In this document: positions 62,650-64,000 of the stretch, piece by piece
How the letters are laid out: each line of letters starts with the position of its first letter
Numbering within the stretch: position 1 is the first letter of the stretch
Program-made: the position numbers and the translations under genes
Source of the DNA: Penium margaritaceum
Taxonomy: Eukaryota > Streptophyta > Zygnematophyceae > Desmidiales > Peniaceae
Assembly: GCA_023375785.1 (NCBI GenBank)
Contig: SZWC01000505.1
Span: 101,389 to 165,388, forward strand
Direction of reading: 5' to 3'
DNA: 64,000 nt
Notes under the pieces: model-generated
Seen by the model: only the letters and a program-made list of their open reading frames with translations
Database searches by the model: none
Told to the model about the DNA's origin: nothing

Positions 62650-63592
62650 TGTTCTGGCCCAGGGTTGGCCACAAACCTGCTCACCTGACCCACTGCATAA
62701 GCAATGTCAGGTCGCGTTCCCACCATTGCATACATGAGGCTCCCAACGGCGGACTGGTATGGAATGTTTTGCATCTCCCACCGGTCTGCCTCGTTGCTTG
62801 GTGACATGGAGGAGGAGAGCTTGCAGTCGGAGGGCATGGGGGTGCTGACGGGCTTGCAGTCCTCCATGTTGTACCACTTCAAGACGTCCATGATGTACTT
62901 TGTCTGGTTGAGCTCGATGGTGCCTGCTTTGCGGTTGTGGTGAACAGAAATCCCGAGGTAGTACTCGAGAGGTCCCATGTCCTTCATCTTAAATCTTCTG
63001 GCCAGATTTTTCTTGAGGTCTGTGAGGGCCACCTGCGAGGAAGAACACATGATAAGATCATCCACGTACAATGCCACGAGTAGCAAGCCACATTCGTCCT
63101 CCCGCACATAGACGTTGGGGTCATTCTTACAATGTGCGAAGGTGATCTCAGCCATGAAGTTGTCCATCTCCTTGTACCAGATCTGTGGGGCATGTTTCAG
63201 CCCGTACAATGCATTCACCAGCTGCACACCTTACCCTCGGATGCTTTGACACCTTCCGGTACCTCCATTAGCACCTCCTTGTCCAGCTTCCCATAAAGGA
63301 AGGCTGTCTTCACATCCATCTGGTGGATCTCAAGGTCTTTGGCAGCAGCAACGGCAAGCAGGGACGTGATTGAGGCAAACGTGACAACCGGTGCGAATGT
63401 CTCATTGTACTCAGACCCTGCGCGCTGTGAGAATCCTTTCGCCACGACTCTTGCCTTGTACTTGTCGATGCTGTCATCTTGCTTCCGCTTCAACCTAATC
63501 ACCCACTTTGAGCCCACCACGTGAGCGTTAGGGGGTCTGTCCACCAGCACCCATGTGCCATTTTCTTCGATGGACGCAAGCTCGCTGTCCAC
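62601..63592 (-). pseudogene. Copia F reverse transcriptase
   Basis: Motifs: MDSELASIEENGTWVLVDRP, HVVGSKWVIRLKRKQDDSID, KARVVAKGFSQRAGSEYNET, EIHQMDVKTAFLYGKLDKEV, NALYGLKHAPQIWYKEMDNF, LLVALYVDDLIMCSSSQVAL, MKDMGPLEYYLGISVHHNRK. It is very close to the RT of G (21106-21870). Confidence 0.88.
62625..62901. repeat. Second copy of the 277-bp direct duplication
   Basis: Second copy of 62347-62623. From here the RT reading continues normally to the right, so this copy is contiguous with the rest of the element. Confidence 0.88.
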
Positions 63593-63595
63593 CGC

Positions 63596-64000
63596 CTACT
63601 TCCACTTGGCCGCATCGGGCCTTGCCAGTGCCTCAGCCACAGTGAGTGGCTCTCCTTGAGCCAAACAGGACCAGCTCAGTCCAGTCCAGCTTCCGGTGTC
63701 AGCGTCGTACTTTGGAGTTTGTTTTCTTTGTCGTGTGCTCCGACATTGCATTGCTGGTGGATGTTTGCAATGCTGTTTCTCCTGTGCTGTTGGCTGCCCT
63801 GGAGTTAAGTTTTCCTCTTTTGAAGAGCCACTGGCCTCCGAGCTGGTCTCAGAGGCCTCGGACGTCTCCAACTTTGTGTCCGAGCTCGCCGCTGCGTCAG
63901 CCTGCGCAGCCGCTCTCCCTGCCATACCACTGTTCTTCACGGCCTGCTGTACTGGCACCACTTGCCAGTTTTTGGGAGCTTGATCTCCTGACTCGAGCAG
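63596..64000 (-). pseudogene. Copia F linker between integrase and RT
   Basis: A Ser/Glu/Ala-rich linker (AQADAAASSDTKLETSEASE) with RQRKQTPKYDADTG and LAQGEPLTVAEALARPDAAK at its end. The equivalent linker of G lies at about 20780-21150. The window ends here. Confidence 0.75.

Larger units (their letters stand above)
61018..64000 (-). mobile_element. Ty1/copia element F, 3' half, nested in E
   Basis: Minus-strand element of the same lineage as G. It has a 3' LTR (61018-61708), purine tract (61709-61726), RNase H, RT and the linker before RT, running off the right edge. The region around 62624 contains an N between two near-identical 277-bp copies (62347-62623 and 62625-62901, two differences), so its apparent length is inflated. 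The reading frames are otherwise fairly well kept. Confidence 0.87.

Overview
The window is repeat-derived from end to end. I find no host gene, rRNA or functional tRNA gene, only layers of LTR retrotransposons, one small DNA transposon and several tandem repeats. The organism is a eukaryote. The Ty1/copia lineages, the primer sites matching plant initiator tRNA-Met, and the very large Ty3/gypsy element suggest the green lineage with a large, repeat-rich genome. A charophyte such as Chara is my guess and cannot be proven from this sequence.

Left nest (1-23397). A Ty1/copia element on the plus strand (G, visible 19718-23397) appears to have received a minus-strand Ty1/copia element (A, 1-545 and 17157-19717). 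A was then split inside its integrase region by a large minus-strand Ty3/gypsy element (879-17156), marked by a 5-bp target duplication. The gypsy 3' LTR in turn holds a 1058-bp hAT-like non-autonomous DNA transposon (1041-2098) with perfect 13-bp terminal inverted repeats and an 8-bp target duplication. With the hAT and one target copy removed, the two gypsy LTRs are exactly the same length, 1367 bp.

The gypsy element is the most unusual object here. It is about 15.2 kb without the hAT. It carries gag, protease, reverse transcriptase, RNase H, a second protease-like domain related to the first, a long charged or coiled-coil region, integrase, an integrase tail, and a separate 414-residue ORF next to the 3' LTR. 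That last ORF holds 42 cysteines in about four tandem PHD/RING-like zinc modules.

Middle (23398-42850). A polypyrimidine tract of about 5 kb contains a perfectly homogeneous 40-bp tandem array of about 80 copies. Next comes a plus-strand Ty1/copia element of a different lineage (D, 28469-41428) with a very long Pro/Ser-rich linker. D is split by an older Ty1/copia element with paired LTRs of about 990 bp (B, 31168-37550). G/T-rich minisatellite and hairpin-rich sequence follow.

Right part (42850-64000). A decayed minus-strand Ty1/copia element (H) has element C (43049-48619, the best preserved copia here) inside its 3' LTR and a tRNA-derived SINE-like insertion inside its body. Purine-rich DNA, a 9-10 bp minisatellite and a degenerate satellite of about 155 bp (54360-56860) follow. 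The last layer is a plus-strand Ty1/copia element (E, from about 57352) interrupted by a minus-strand element (F, 61018 to the window end) of the same lineage as G.

Elements A, B, C and H share a primer site complementary to the anticodon arm of initiator tRNA-Met (the half-tRNA priming known from Drosophila copia), whereas E uses the ordinary 3'-end site. Single Ns at 850, 27894, 44781 and 62624 look like assembly joins. Two of them sit between near-identical direct copies (332 bp and 277 bp) and are probably unmerged contig ends.
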